NCBI GenBank assembly: GCA_013041925.1
Contig: JABDRB010000018.1
Coordinates: forward strand, 1-64,000
DNA from: Akkermansiaceae bacterium
Lineage (GTDB): Bacteria > Verrucomicrobiota > Verrucomicrobiia > Verrucomicrobiales > Akkermansiaceae
Length of the DNA stretch: 64,000 nucleotides
Reading direction: 5' to 3'
Position 1 is the stretch's first letter, and each line of letters begins with the position of its first letter. Both the position numbers and the translations under genes were made by a program. Of the stretch, positions 56,223 through 63,601 are shown piece by piece. Under the pieces are notes generated by a model, which was not told where the DNA came from, ran no database searches, and saw only the letters and a program-made list of their open reading frames with translations.

Positions 56223-56349
56223 GGCTAACAAGGCAGCGCACACCAATCCACTACCCGCCGAGAGTTGCAAATTTAATGATAATTACAAACCTTAACCTGA
56301 AATCGAAGCTCGCCCTCTGGTAGTGGATGGGTGGCTTTTGACGTTCTGC
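56223..56349 (+). other. attC1
   Basis: Inverse core GGCTAAC 56223-56229, core GTTCTGC 56343-56349; stem arms ATCCACTACC 56246-56255 and GGTAGTGGAT 56319-56328 pair fully. The inverse core is the exact complement of the core before cassette 1 (55767-55773). Length 127 bp. Confidence 0.88.
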
Positions 56350-56354
56350 TAAAT

Positions 56355-56957
56355 ATGTGCAAGTCGATTCTCATACTACTATTCTCAGTATTTTCTATGG
56401 TTGGTTATGCTAATGACCAATCTTCTTATCGAACCTATTTACATAATATCGATAATTTTCAGAATTGGTTTCGAGTAGGTTCATACAATATTAAAGATGA
56501 AAATAAGGTGAGAGAGGTAGATATTTATTATTGGGATTCTGGTCTCAGACCAGATGGTAAGCAGGTGACATCTTGGACCTATCCTAATCTATTCGGTTTA
56601 TATTGTGTCTGGAAGACCGATCAAGGTAAGTGGACTCATAAAGAAATCGCGGGTAGTGCGAGAGTTGGCTTTCATCAAATAGTTTCAGCTAAGGACAACA
56701 GATTAATTTTGGAGCTAAGAGGCCAATTTATCCGTTTTATAGAAGCTGATGAGACAGCAGAAGAATCTAAAGCTGAAGATAAGATGCACAGCGAAGCCAA
56801 TAAGCCATTCAAGAGAGAGGTCATTTTCAAGGATGGAGTCCCTGACTTAATTTCTCTGGCAGAACAAGACGGCGCTGACCAACCCGCTACCGCTCCAGAG
56901 TTGAAGCTGGAGGGCAATTCGAAACCTCAAACAGAAGCGAAGGTGTGCCCCCGGTAG
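56355..56957 (+). CDS. Cassette 2: exported protein with attC-encoded tail
   Basis: 200 residues. A signal peptide (SILILLFSVFSMVGYAND) is followed by a Tyr/Trp-rich, probably beta-stranded domain (REVDIYYWDSGLRPDGKQ, TYPNLFGLYCVWKTDQGKW). It is not recognised. The last about 33 residues from AEQDGADQPATAPELK onward are read from attC2, and the stop is inside the right stem arm. The start at 56355 is taken because it follows the core; the ORF start at 56331 lies within attC1. Confidence 0.75.
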   Translation: MCKSILILLFSVFSMVGYANDQSSYRTYLHNIDNFQNWFRVGSYNIKDENKVREVDIYYWDSGLRPDGKQVTSWTYPNLFGLYCVWKTDQGKWTHKEIAGSARVGFHQIVSAKDNRLILELRGQFIRFIEADETAEESKAEDKMHSEANKPFKREVIFKDGVPDLISLAEQDGADQPATAPELKLEGNSKPQTEAKVCPR

Positions 56958-56983
56958 CGGGTGGCAGGCCTTGGACGTTCGGC
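56859..56983 (+). other. attC2 (overlaps the end of cassette 2 gene)
   Basis: Inverse core GCAGAAC 56859-56865, core GTTCGGC 56977-56983; stem arms CCCGCTACCG 56883-56892 and CGGTAGCGGG 56952-56961. The inverse core complements the core GTTCTGC before cassette 2. It is clearly the same attC type as attC6 (long identical left arm), although the genes differ. 125 bp. Confidence 0.9.
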
Positions 56984-56991
56984 AAAAAATT

Positions 56992-57321
56992 ATGCAATGG
57001 AAGATCATATCACTATGCTGCTTGTTTGCCGCCTGCGTGCAGTGGTATGAAATTTTAGATAGATCTCTTCATCTCAATAGGATGATTAAGAAGTTTGGCG
57101 TTTCTGGAGCTAGCATTTCGGCAGGGTATATAATGATCGTTATTTTCTTCGGAGCGACTGCCATATTCACACATTTGGCTTATGATGCTGTAAGAAGACT
57201 TAAGGGCCAGTCATCTTTGTACAGAACACTTGCATTCACCAGTATTGTGCTTCTTGTTTCTGGTGCGTTGATGTGGTTGGGATTATTATTATCCCCCTTG
57301 GTCTATGTTGAATATCGATAA
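56992..57321 (+). CDS. Cassette 3: small membrane protein
   Basis: 109 residues with three membrane segments (about 3-20, 38-62 and 80-103). Unknown family. ATG 56992 lies 8 bp after the core GTTCGGC; a longer reading from TTG 56971 would start inside attC2. Cytoplasmic loops are Lys/Arg-rich. Confidence 0.7.
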   Translation: MQWKIISLCCLFAACVQWYEILDRSLHLNRMIKKFGVSGASISAGYIMIVIFFGATAIFTHLAYDAVRRLKGQSSLYRTLAFTSIVLLVSGALMWLGLLLSPLVYVEYR

Positions 57322-57323
57322 AA

Positions 57324-57445
57324 GCCGAACAAGTCGCTGCACCCGACGGAGAGTAGCTGCGCAGCCAGATTTTTCTGGTAGTTTGAACCATTAACAACAA
57401 AGTGAAGTTTCCCGCCACTCTCCGCCGGTGAGCTATACGTTCTGC
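57324..57445 (+). other. attC3
   Basis: Inverse core GCCGAAC 57324-57330, core GTTCTGC 57439-57445; stem arms CGGAGAGT 57347-57354 and ACTCTCCG 57417-57424. The inverse core complements the core before cassette 3. 122 bp; it starts 3 bp after the gene's stop. Confidence 0.87.
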
Positions 57446-57450
57446 AAAAA

Positions 57451-57915
57451 ATGAGATTTCTACGTTCGGCTACCCTTATTTCTTTAGTGCTTTGCATATC
57501 AGGATGCGGTTCAATCTTTATGCATATGATGGGAGCGCGCGGGCGTTCTGTGCCTCTCAGTCAAGTATCATCGTTATACTACAAGACGTCTCCTGACCTG
57601 AAGAAGGCATACGTTTTCTATTCCATCCCGGGACGAATTGCCACAGGAATGGCGACATCGTTCGGACCACTTGGTGACGCACGAGCGATTACCATAGACA
57701 TTGGGGCTGTCAATGATACCGCGAAGAATCGAGAAGAGTTTGGCGAGGGGATTCATTCGGCCTACAAGATTGGTGACCACTGGGTTGCTGAGTTTGATCT
57801 AGCTGAATTAAACCCTATGCAACCACACAATGATCAGATTAAAGTTTTTTATGGTTTTGAACGACGGGATCGTAACGAACCGATTCCTTATCGAGGAACG
57901 TGGATTCGTGAATAA
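57451..57915 (+). CDS. Cassette 4: lipoprotein of unknown function
   Basis: 154 residues, lipoprotein signal with lipobox CISGC (Cys19). The mature part has an AYVFYSIPGRIATGMATSFGPLGDARAITIDIG stretch and a C-terminal ELNPMQPHNDQIKVFYGFERRDR; it looks like a compact beta domain. Not recognised. It begins 6 bp after the core and ends 5 bp before attC4. Confidence 0.75.
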   Translation: MRFLRSATLISLVLCISGCGSIFMHMMGARGRSVPLSQVSSLYYKTSPDLKKAYVFYSIPGRIATGMATSFGPLGDARAITIDIGAVNDTAKNREEFGEGIHSAYKIGDHWVAEFDLAELNPMQPHNDQIKVFYGFERRDRNEPIPYRGTWIRE

Positions 57916-57919
57916 ATCA

Positions 57920-58046
57920 GCAGAACAAGACGTTGCACCCGATGGCTAGTAGCTACCGTGTCAGATTTTTGTGACTGTTAATCAGAATTGAAACTTTAAT
58001 CATTTCATCTGCGGTTTGATCGCCACGGGTGAACTTTACGTTCTGC
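57920..58046 (+). other. attC4
   Basis: Inverse core GCAGAAC 57920-57926, core GTTCTGC 58040-58046, exact complements of each other and of the core before cassette 4. The stem (GCACCCG...TGGC with GCCACGGGTG) is less perfect than in attC1-3. 127 bp. Confidence 0.82.
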
Positions 58047-58057
58047 TAAAATTACCA

Positions 58058-58420
58058 ATGAATCAGCCATCGAGAATACTAATACTCTTCATCGCATTTT
58101 TATTCGCTAGCTGTAGGAAATCTGTAGATAGACTAGGGGAAGCTGAGGTTCTTTTGTCGGCATTAAGCAGTAACAACACCCCTAAGAATTTTGGTGGATT
58201 TGAGGGTGAGGCAATAGCAAAGCTAAGAGATAAGCAATCTAGTCAGGTTAATCCAATTACTTTCGATGTTCGTAAGGGCGACGCAGAACCTCCAATTGGT
58301 GACGGGTCGTGTGACTATCATGCGTTTGGTTCAGTTAAGTCTGGTGATGAACCATTCATAGGTATTAGACTACGATACAAAGATAGAGGGTGGCACATTG
58401 TTGGATATTGGACTCCCTAA
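58058..58420 (+). CDS. Cassette 5: lipoprotein of unknown function
   Basis: 120 residues with signal and lipobox LFASC. The mature protein contains AEVLLSALSSNN, a GDGSCDYHAFGSVKSGDEPFIGIRLRYKDRGWHIVGYW end with repeated aromatic residues. Not recognised. The start at 58058 follows the core by 11 bp; the ORF start at 58016 is inside attC4. Confidence 0.72.
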   Translation: MNQPSRILILFIAFLFASCRKSVDRLGEAEVLLSALSSNNTPKNFGGFEGEAIAKLRDKQSSQVNPITFDVRKGDAEPPIGDGSCDYHAFGSVKSGDEPFIGIRLRYKDRGWHIVGYWTP

Positions 58421-58548
58421 GCAGAACAATTCGAGGCACCCAATCACTACCCACGCGGGCAGCAAAGTAAGTTTAATGATTATTAACCATCAACCCACAA
58501 GTCAGAGATCCGCTCACAGGTAGTGATCGGAGCTCTATGACGTTCGCG
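58421..58548 (+). other. attC5
   Basis: Inverse core GCAGAAC 58421-58427 directly after the stop, core GTTCGCG 58542-58548; stem arms ATCACTACC 58443-58451 and GGTAGTGAT 58519-58527. The inverse core complements the core before cassette 5. The core GTTCGCG departs from the classical GTTRRRY. 128 bp. Confidence 0.87.
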
Positions 58549-58553
58549 ATAAA

Positions 58554-59627
58554 ATGAAAATTCCCCAACTAGTCTCAATAGTCTGGCTCATAGTCCAGAT
58601 TGGCCTCCACGCCATGGATCCAACGAAAGTGGATGGAGTTGTTGCTGTAGATGTCGACCGGACCGAGCGAGTGTGGACGGTAGAAGTCACCAACGCTAGT
58701 AAGCAGGCGCTGCGCTACGAGATGATGGGCAAGGTGCCGCGCGGACTCGGGTTGGAAGTGTGGGATCCCGATAAAGCTGAATACGGGGTGAGGGTTCACG
58801 CTGAGAACTTAGCACAGATGAACATGGATGTTTTTCCTGCAGATATTCGCGAGATTGCTCCTGGGACATCGGAGAAGTTTCACCTGAACCCAGCGTCGAT
58901 GTCCACAACTAGTGACTTAACACTAGCGAAGTGGGAAAGAGCGAAACGCTACGGATATTACGAATGTAGGGTTTTCTTTGGTGTTTATGCCTCACGCTTG
59001 CTGAGCGTAGCCCCAAGGGATCGCCTTAATTCCCCAGAGAGAGATAAACCCAAAGAGGATGCACCGCTCTGGTCAAAGACTAAGGATGAAGAAAACGAAA
59101 AGAATGCGATATTTGGCTTCAAGCTGCGGCGCATGTTGAACGAGAAGAGTCTAGCCATCGTTAGCTGGCATCGCGGTTCCGACAGCGGGGATGACTACTA
59201 CATCACATACACGACTTGTCCCAAAGCCGAACTAGAAGCAATGAAGCCGATGGACGAGAACAAGACTATGGAAATTCCTTTGCCGAAGTTGATTGCAAAA
59301 GCCCAGGCAATAGCAAAGAAGAAGCTCAAAGACTGCACTTTCGAAGGGTTGATGATTAATCCATGCGAAGACGATGATAAGAAGCACTATGCTTCAGTTT
59401 ACTTTGTTGATGACCGAGACGACACCGAAATTGACATACTTCTCAATGGTGTCACTACGGAGACCACCAAGCTATCAGTTACCAAAGAGCAATACAAGCA
59501 GTTGAAGGACTACAGAATACCAAAAATACGCGAACAAGACGGCGCTGGACAACCCGCTACCGCTCCGGAGTTGAAGCCGAAGGATCGCTACGAACCTCAA
59601 CCTGAATCGGAGGGGCGCTCCCGGTAG
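58554..59627 (+). CDS. Cassette 6: large exported protein with attC-encoded tail
   Basis: 357 residues, the largest cassette gene. Signal peptide (LVSIVWLIVQIGLHA), then a beta-sandwich-like domain (RVWTVEVTNASKQALRYEMMGKVPRG) and a helical region with AKAQAIAKKKLKDCTFEGLM and KHYASVYFVDDRDDTEIDILLNG. Not recognised. The last about 33 residues from REQDGAGQPATAPELK on are read from attC6 and resemble the tail of cassette 2. It starts 5 bp after the core. Confidence 0.75.
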   Translation: MKIPQLVSIVWLIVQIGLHAMDPTKVDGVVAVDVDRTERVWTVEVTNASKQALRYEMMGKVPRGLGLEVWDPDKAEYGVRVHAENLAQMNMDVFPADIREIAPGTSEKFHLNPASMSTTSDLTLAKWERAKRYGYYECRVFFGVYASRLLSVAPRDRLNSPERDKPKEDAPLWSKTKDEENEKNAIFGFKLRRMLNEKSLAIVSWHRGSDSGDDYYITYTTCPKAELEAMKPMDENKTMEIPLPKLIAKAQAIAKKKLKDCTFEGLMINPCEDDDKKHYASVYFVDDRDDTEIDILLNGVTTETTKLSVTKEQYKQLKDYRIPKIREQDGAGQPATAPELKPKDRYEPQPESEGRSR

Positions 59628-59653
59628 CGGGTATCAGGCCTCGAACGTTCGGC
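59529..59653 (+). other. attC6 (overlaps the end of cassette 6 gene)
   Basis: Inverse core CGCGAAC 59529-59535, which is the exact complement of the unusual core GTTCGCG before cassette 6; core GTTCGGC 59647-59653. Stem arms CCCGCTACCG 59553-59562 and CGGTAGCGGG 59622-59631. 125 bp, same type as attC2. Confidence 0.9.
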
Positions 59654-59722
59654 AAGAAATAATTCCCAGCGAATTCATCGTGCGTTCACACTGGTTTCAC
59701 GAACCGATGCAACTATCCTGCA

Positions 59723-60247
59723 ATGAAACAAGCTAACGCATCTCCAATCACGGGGCAGGAAGAACTAGCCCCTCCACAGTCTAAGTCGCCGCGCCGCAGA
59801 ATTGTCCTCAAGGTATGCGTCGTCATCCTCGCCCTCGCCCTAGTTTTCGCCGGGACTCTCTTCCGAATCTATAGAGTCGATACACACCATGCGAGTAGAG
59901 GTAGTATTTGGTGGCCAGAGAGGGGCCGGAATCTGATCCCGCCTACCGCTGCCGACATCACGCTGCGGCGGGATTTGCTCGATCACTACGCTATCTACAC
60001 TATATCGGAGAAAGACCTCAACGCCTTCCTTGATAGGCGTTTCGCTCGCCCTGGGAAGGTGCTCGATTCCTTCAGTGAGAGGTCGCCGGCGCACGCCGAT
60101 ACTGTTGGAAAACCAATCGGTCCCCTTGGCTGGGTAGTGACAGAGAATACCGTCTCGTATCACTACGCGGCCAGGAACGGAGGTGGTCAACATTACTATC
60201 ACGATACGGAGTCCGGACAGACATATCAGGACTCTGCCTACTGGTAG
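59723..60247 (+). CDS. Cassette 7: single-pass membrane protein
   Basis: 174 residues: a basic cytoplasmic N-terminus (KSPRRR), one membrane segment at about residues 28-48, and an extracytoplasmic domain with a WWPERGRNLIPPTAADITLRRDLLDHYAIYT stretch and a His/Tyr-rich end. Not recognised. It begins 69 bp after the core, the longest leader in the array, leaving room for a promoter. Confidence 0.72.
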   Translation: MKQANASPITGQEELAPPQSKSPRRRIVLKVCVVILALALVFAGTLFRIYRVDTHHASRGSIWWPERGRNLIPPTAADITLRRDLLDHYAIYTISEKDLNAFLDRRFARPGKVLDSFSERSPAHADTVGKPIGPLGWVVTENTVSYHYAARNGGGQHYYHDTESGQTYQDSAYW

Positions 60248-60273
60248 TATATTCCTTCCCCCAAAATCGGAAC

Positions 60274-60400
60274 GCCGAACAAGCGGGTGGACACCAACCG
60301 CCTACACGCTCCGAGTCGACATGACCCTCTTAACTCGAATCCTTAACGCTGTTGCGGAGTGGCGCTGCCTGTAGGCAGCGGGTCACCCTTGACGTTATGT
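60274..60400 (+). other. attC7
   Basis: Inverse core GCCGAAC 60274-60280 complements the core GTTCGGC before cassette 7; core GTTATGT 60394-60400. Arms CCGCCTACA 60298-60306 and TGTAGGCAG 60370-60378 pair with one mismatch. 127 bp. Confidence 0.83.
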
Positions 60401-60476
60401 CTAAAGCACGCTCATACCCTACGGTCACGCAAAATATCCCTTGCCCTCGTCACCATTGCATTCAGAATGAGTTGAT

Positions 60477-61004
60477 ATGAAGACCGCAAAATATTTGGCG
60501 ACACAAGGAGGCTGGCAGAAGTATGAAGCGCCTGGTGACTCTGCGTGGCTGAAGCAATTCGTCGCCGACAAATGGAAGGCGAGTGCAGCGGTGGAACACT
60601 ACGCCGATACGTATTTGCCCAAGTCGTCCGTCGATCTGGGACCGTTCGTTTTACTATCCGCTGAAGACATCAAAAAAGGCAACCACTTCTGGGATGACGG
60701 TGAATTGCTCTCGCGATTCGGACTTCTGCTGATTGGCGATACGGTTGGTTGCGAGTATCTCTTCATGCTGGCTGACACCGGCCGAGTAATCATTCTCGAT
60801 CGCCCCGAGATTCCGGACTCCGAGCATCGAGAATATTTCTATGGCTCGGCCAAGATCGAGGAGTTTGATTTTGCACGATGGCTGAGTGAAGAGAAGGGTG
60901 CCGCCACTGAAGAGTATCCAATTGGGGCTGGGGACTTTGCATCGTTCGCGGAATTCGATGAAGCGCTTCTGGATTGGCATCAGCAAGACTTTGACGGCGA
61001 GTAA
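60477..61004 (+). CDS. Cassette 8: cytoplasmic protein of unknown function
   Basis: 175 residues, acidic, without signal or membrane segment; the only cytosolic product in the array. LLLIGDTVGCEYLFMLADTGRVIILDRPE and EFDFARWLSEE are reminiscent of SMI1/KNR4 (SUKH) immunity proteins, but this is only a resemblance. The first 76 bp of the gene recur, with two changes, at 63018. Confidence 0.68.
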   Translation: MKTAKYLATQGGWQKYEAPGDSAWLKQFVADKWKASAAVEHYADTYLPKSSVDLGPFVLLSAEDIKKGNHFWDDGELLSRFGLLLIGDTVGCEYLFMLADTGRVIILDRPEIPDSEHREYFYGSAKIEEFDFARWLSEEKGAATEEYPIGAGDFASFAEFDEALLDWHQQDFDGE

Positions 61005-61059
61005 GTTGTAATTACCTGTCACGCCAAGCATCTTGCGATGGTAGCCCAATCCAATTGAG

Positions 61060-61170
61060 GCAGAACAAGTGTATGCAGGCCGATTATTCACCCGCGCTTA
61101 GTGTAAGAAAGTCGTTTGAGATCTAATCGTTTAAGGGTTGATCGGCGCGCGTTTTCCGAGTGTAAGACTC
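61060..61170 (+). other. attC8, left part, interrupted by the IS element
   Basis: Inverse core GCAGAAC at 61060-61066 followed by AAGTGTATGCAGGCCGAT. The site continues on the far side of the IS at 62443-62464 (CGGCTGATGCTATACG, then a degenerate core GATATGA). Both parts add up to about 133 bp, like the other sites. Confidence 0.65.
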
Positions 61171-61199
61171 TGGCGTGCCCCCGTTCTTTGAACCAATTG

Positions 61200-62099
61200 T
61201 TATGAGAGCATTGGTTGTTTTTGATTCGTGCTGTGCTTCGGAACGGAGGCCGTAGGCCGAAGTGGAGAGGCGCAGCACGAGGCAAACTCTGCCGGGGTCA
61301 TATCGCCCAACGATGAGTGCGGTCGCTGATGGTTATATTTGTATCGGTGTTCTTCGCCAAGCATTTTCGCCTCCAGTAAACTTGTGAATAATTCAAGGTT
61401 AAGAAATTCATCCCGAAATCGTGAGTTGAAACTTTCGGCGTAAGCATTTTGCCATGGACTCCCTGGCTCGATATAACACGTTTTGAAGCCCTCTTCCTCA
61501 ATCCAATCTTTGATAGCATTCGCTACAAATTCAGGCCCATTGTCGCTTCGAATATACTCAGGCACTCCTCGTTGCTTGACCAAAATCTTTAATTCTTCCA
61601 CTACATCCTCAGCTTTCATCGACCGTTCTACTTCAAGGCCAAGAAGCTCTCGGCTGTATTCATCCAGAATAGGGAGCCATTTCAGGCGACTCCCATCATC
61701 AGTCTGATCATGCACAAAGTCGTAAGTCCAAACATGATTCAGTTTTTCGGCTTTGAGTTTTTGTATCGAATTTTCAGCCGTTCCTCTCGCTCTTTTTCGA
61801 GCTGGGCGGGGATGGATCTTCAACCCTTCTTGCTTCCATAGGCGATGAACTCGCTTTTGATTAACTTTCCAGCCTTCTCGTCGAAGTAGCCTTGTCACGC
61901 TACGGTAACCGGCTCTTGGGTTAGCACATGCTAAACGATGGAGTTCAGCTATCAGCTCTTTGTCCTGTTCAGGCTGTTTAGGTTTATATCGTTGAGTCGA
62001 TCGGGGCTGATTCATGATTCGACATGCCCGACGTTCGCCAACCTCAAAGCTTTGTTGAATATGATCAACTGCTTCGCGGCGGCGTGTCGGGCCTACCAC
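61200..62099 (-). CDS. IS3-family transposase OrfB (DDE integrase core)
   Basis: 299 residues in this frame, with an HTH_21-like part (LHRLACANPRAGYRSVTRLLRREGWKVNQKRVHRLWKQEGL) and rve core: the three acidic residues lie in WTYDFVHD, IRSDNGPEF and NAYAESFNSRFRDEFL. Its GTG at 62099 overlaps orfA; it is probably made mainly as an OrfAB fusion by -1 frameshifting. Its stop lies in the inner part of the terminal repeat. Confidence 0.93.
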   Translation of the reverse strand: MVGPTRRREAVDHIQQSFEVGERRACRIMNQPRSTQRYKPKQPEQDKELIAELHRLACANPRAGYRSVTRLLRREGWKVNQKRVHRLWKQEGLKIHPRPARKRARGTAENSIQKLKAEKLNHVWTYDFVHDQTDDGSRLKWLPILDEYSRELLGLEVERSMKAEDVVEELKILVKQRGVPEYIRSDNGPEFVANAIKDWIEEEGFKTCYIEPGSPWQNAYAESFNSRFRDEFLNLELFTSLLEAKMLGEEHRYKYNHQRPHSSLGDMTPAEFASCCASPLRPTASVPKHSTNQKQPMLS

Positions 62100-62371
62100 T
62101 TTCCCTGGTTAACTTCCTTGAGGATATCCATATCCAGGGCTTGCTCAGCGACTAGTTTTTTGAGTCTGGCGTTTTCCTTTTCAAGCTCCTTGAGTCGCTT
62201 TACTGCTCCTGTTGTAGCGTTTCCATACTCCTTGTTCCATCGGTGGTAGGTTGCTACACTGATAGCCAATTTGCGGCATACTTCGTCTATGCAGGCACCT
62301 CTTGCTAGCTCTTCGCTAGCGGTGTGCAACTTCTTTACTATTTGTTCGGGTGTATGTCTTTTCTTCTTCAT
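62093..62371 (-). CDS. IS3-family transposase OrfA (HTH, leucine zipper)
   Basis: 92 residues: KKKRHTPEQIVKKLHTASEELARG, HTH of the transposase_8 type (DEVCRKLAISVATYHRWNKEYG) and a coiled coil ending ALDMDILKEVNQ, as in the IS407 group. The 3' end contains the slippery heptamer G-GGA-AAG (62099-62105 on the minus strand), in the correct X-XXY-YYZ phase, two codons before the stop; slipping by -1 enters orfB. Confidence 0.93.
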   Translation of the reverse strand: MKKKRHTPEQIVKKLHTASEELARGACIDEVCRKLAISVATYHRWNKEYGNATTGAVKRLKELEKENARLKKLVAEQALDMDILKEVNQGKW

Positions 62372-62548
62372 AAGAGTGGTCTCAGGCTCTCGCCTGACAC
62401 TCTCATAACATATGGTTCAGTTTTTTGGGAGCACGCCAACTCGGCTGATGCTATACGATATGACAAAAAATTAGAAGCGAGTTTTGTGGACAAACCAACA
62501 TCTCCGCACACACTGAACAAACACAAACCAACAATAGAGCAACACCAT

Positions 62549-63004
62549 ATGACGCACTCAATATCTGGAAATTACTTTTTAGTGGGAAAAATAAAAAAAA
62601 CTATTTTCTATTTGATAATATGTCTTTCTTCCATTGGCTATGTAGAAGCGAAGGTGTACAAACCCTTGAACGCCGAAATAGCTAAAAAAAACTTGAATCA
62701 TGCTTGTGTGATGGCTTTCGCTACAGCTCTAAAATCAGGAGATGATGAAAAGGCGGCTTCTTTTTGTGATGAAGCTCTTATGAAAGACGTTAAAGAAAAT
62801 CATTTTAGCTTAAAATCTTATAGGGAAATGTATTTTCGAGATATGGACATGAGCACTTTGGTCTACAGGGCCTCACCTTCAAAGAAAAACGATCATTACG
62901 TATTGAAATACGTATTAAAGTTCTCAAATTTGGAAGGGAAAAAAAGTACCATAACGCTGTATGTGGATACAAAAGACGGCAAAAAAATACTGACGACAAA
63001 ATAA
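62549..63004 (+). CDS. Cassette 9: exported protein
   Basis: 151 residues. The ATG at 62549 is chosen; a basic stretch (GKIKK) is followed by a hydrophobic segment and a probable signal cleavage site (SSIGYVEA-KV). The mature domain (AKKNLNHACVMAFATALKSGDDEKAASFCDEALMK, ... HYVLKYVLKFSN) resembles lumazine-binding/NTF2-like small exported domains, but is not certain. Longer readings start inside the IS element. The gene is distinctly AT-rich, and its leader is A/C-rich. Confidence 0.68.
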   Translation: MTHSISGNYFLVGKIKKTIFYLIICLSSIGYVEAKVYKPLNAEIAKKNLNHACVMAFATALKSGDDEKAASFCDEALMKDVKENHFSLKSYREMYFRDMDMSTLVYRASPSKKNDHYVLKYVLKFSNLEGKKSTITLYVDTKDGKKILTTK

Positions 63005-63009
63005 ATTTT

Positions 63010-63108
63010 AACAACTTATGAAGACCGCAAAATATTTGGCGACACAAGGAGGCTGGCAGAAGTATGAAGCTCCTGGTGACTCTGCGCGGCTGATGCTGAA
63101 CGTTAGGC
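63010..63108 (+). other. Degenerate attC region containing a collapsed cassette-8 copy
   Basis: Begins with an AACAAC inverse-core-like word and ends with a canonical core GTTAGGC at 63102-63108. Between them lies the 76-bp start of cassette 8 instead of normal attC arms. The right 16 bp (GGCTGATGCT..ACG) match the right end of attC8. Confidence 0.55.
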
Positions 63109-63119
63109 TAAGAAAATGA
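63018..63119 (+). pseudogene. Truncated second copy of the cassette 8 gene
   Basis: Positions 63018-63093 match 60477-60552 at 74 of 76 bases, starting exactly at ATG. The match ends in GGCTGA, a word that is both in the cassette 8 gene and at the start of the attC8 right end, so a deletion between two GGCTGA words explains the fusion. The frame stays open for 33 codons, reading through the attC core, and its TGA overlaps the ATG of cassette 10 (ATGA), so it may still be translated and coupled. Confidence 0.85.
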
Positions 63120-63499
63120 AGACTTCGATATTCACCCTGATCTTGCTAATGATAGCTCAAAGTCAGCTGCATGCAGGCAACCTCTTTCGTGAAGTGACGG
63201 TGGGGTCAGACTCTTGGGAGATTATTTTCCATAAACAAGGTGGACGATATCGTATTGAGATTGATGCGGTTAATCGTGGCACTTCAGGTTATTTACAAAG
63301 ACTTAGACTGCTCCCTAAAGAATCACTTAGGCTGATTGATAAGCACTGGTATATGGACATCAAACCAGCGGATCGCGAGGGGAAGAAGGGGTTAGAGATA
63401 ACGAGAACTTATCATGATCGTTTGACTGGAGCGAAGAAGACCCAAACCACATTCGAGCCGAACCATAGAGCGGAACAAAGCGGTGAACCCGACAGCTGA
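63116..63499 (+). CDS. Cassette 10: exported protein with attC-encoded tail
   Basis: 127 residues with a signal peptide (IFTLILLMIAQSQLHAG) and a beta-rich domain (EVTVGSDSWEIIFHKQGGRYRIEID, LRLIDKHWYMDIKPADR). Not recognised. The last nine residues or so (AEQSGEPDS) are encoded by the left end of attC10. It starts 7 bp after the core GTTAGGC. Confidence 0.7.
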   Translation: MKTSIFTLILLMIAQSQLHAGNLFREVTVGSDSWEIIFHKQGGRYRIEIDAVNRGTSGYLQRLRLLPKESLRLIDKHWYMDIKPADREGKKGLEITRTYHDRLTGAKKTQTTFEPNHRAEQSGEPDS

Positions 63500-63595
63500 G
63501 CGCTTGTAAGGTTGAGGGATTTTGGGTAGAAGAGAATTGAGAAAGGAATCGGAGCAGCATGTCAGGTCAGCCGACGGTTACCTTGAACGTTCGAC
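63470..63595 (+). other. attC10
   Basis: Inverse core GCGGAAC 63470-63476, core GTTCGAC 63589-63595, 126 bp. Arms ACCCGACAGCTGA and TCAGCCGACGGTTAC pair partly. The inverse core matches the complement of the core before cassette 10 (GTTAGGC) in only 5 of 7 positions. Confidence 0.7.
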
Positions 63596-63601
63596 AATAA
63601 T

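Larger units (their letters stand above)
61171..62438 (-). mobile_element. IS3-family insertion sequence (IS407-like)
   Basis: 1268 bp. The ends carry imperfect inverted repeats: TGGCGTGCCCCC at the left and the complement of TGGCGTGCTCCC at the right, followed inward by TGAACCA and TGTTATGAGAG on both sides. A 4-bp direct repeat ACTC flanks the element (61167-61170 and 62439-62442). Two overlapping transposase frames lie on the minus strand. It is structurally intact and sits inside attC8. Confidence 0.93.

Noticed and set aside
61189-62419. Shorter IS boundaries beginning at TGAACC
   Set aside because: These give no target duplication. Extending both ends to TGGCGTGC gives longer matching repeats and an ACTC direct repeat, so the longer limits were chosen.
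62324-62548. N-terminal 75 codons of the long ORF ending at 63004
   Set aside because: They start inside the IS element and cross its end and attC8; the signal peptide of cassette 9 begins at the ATG 62549.
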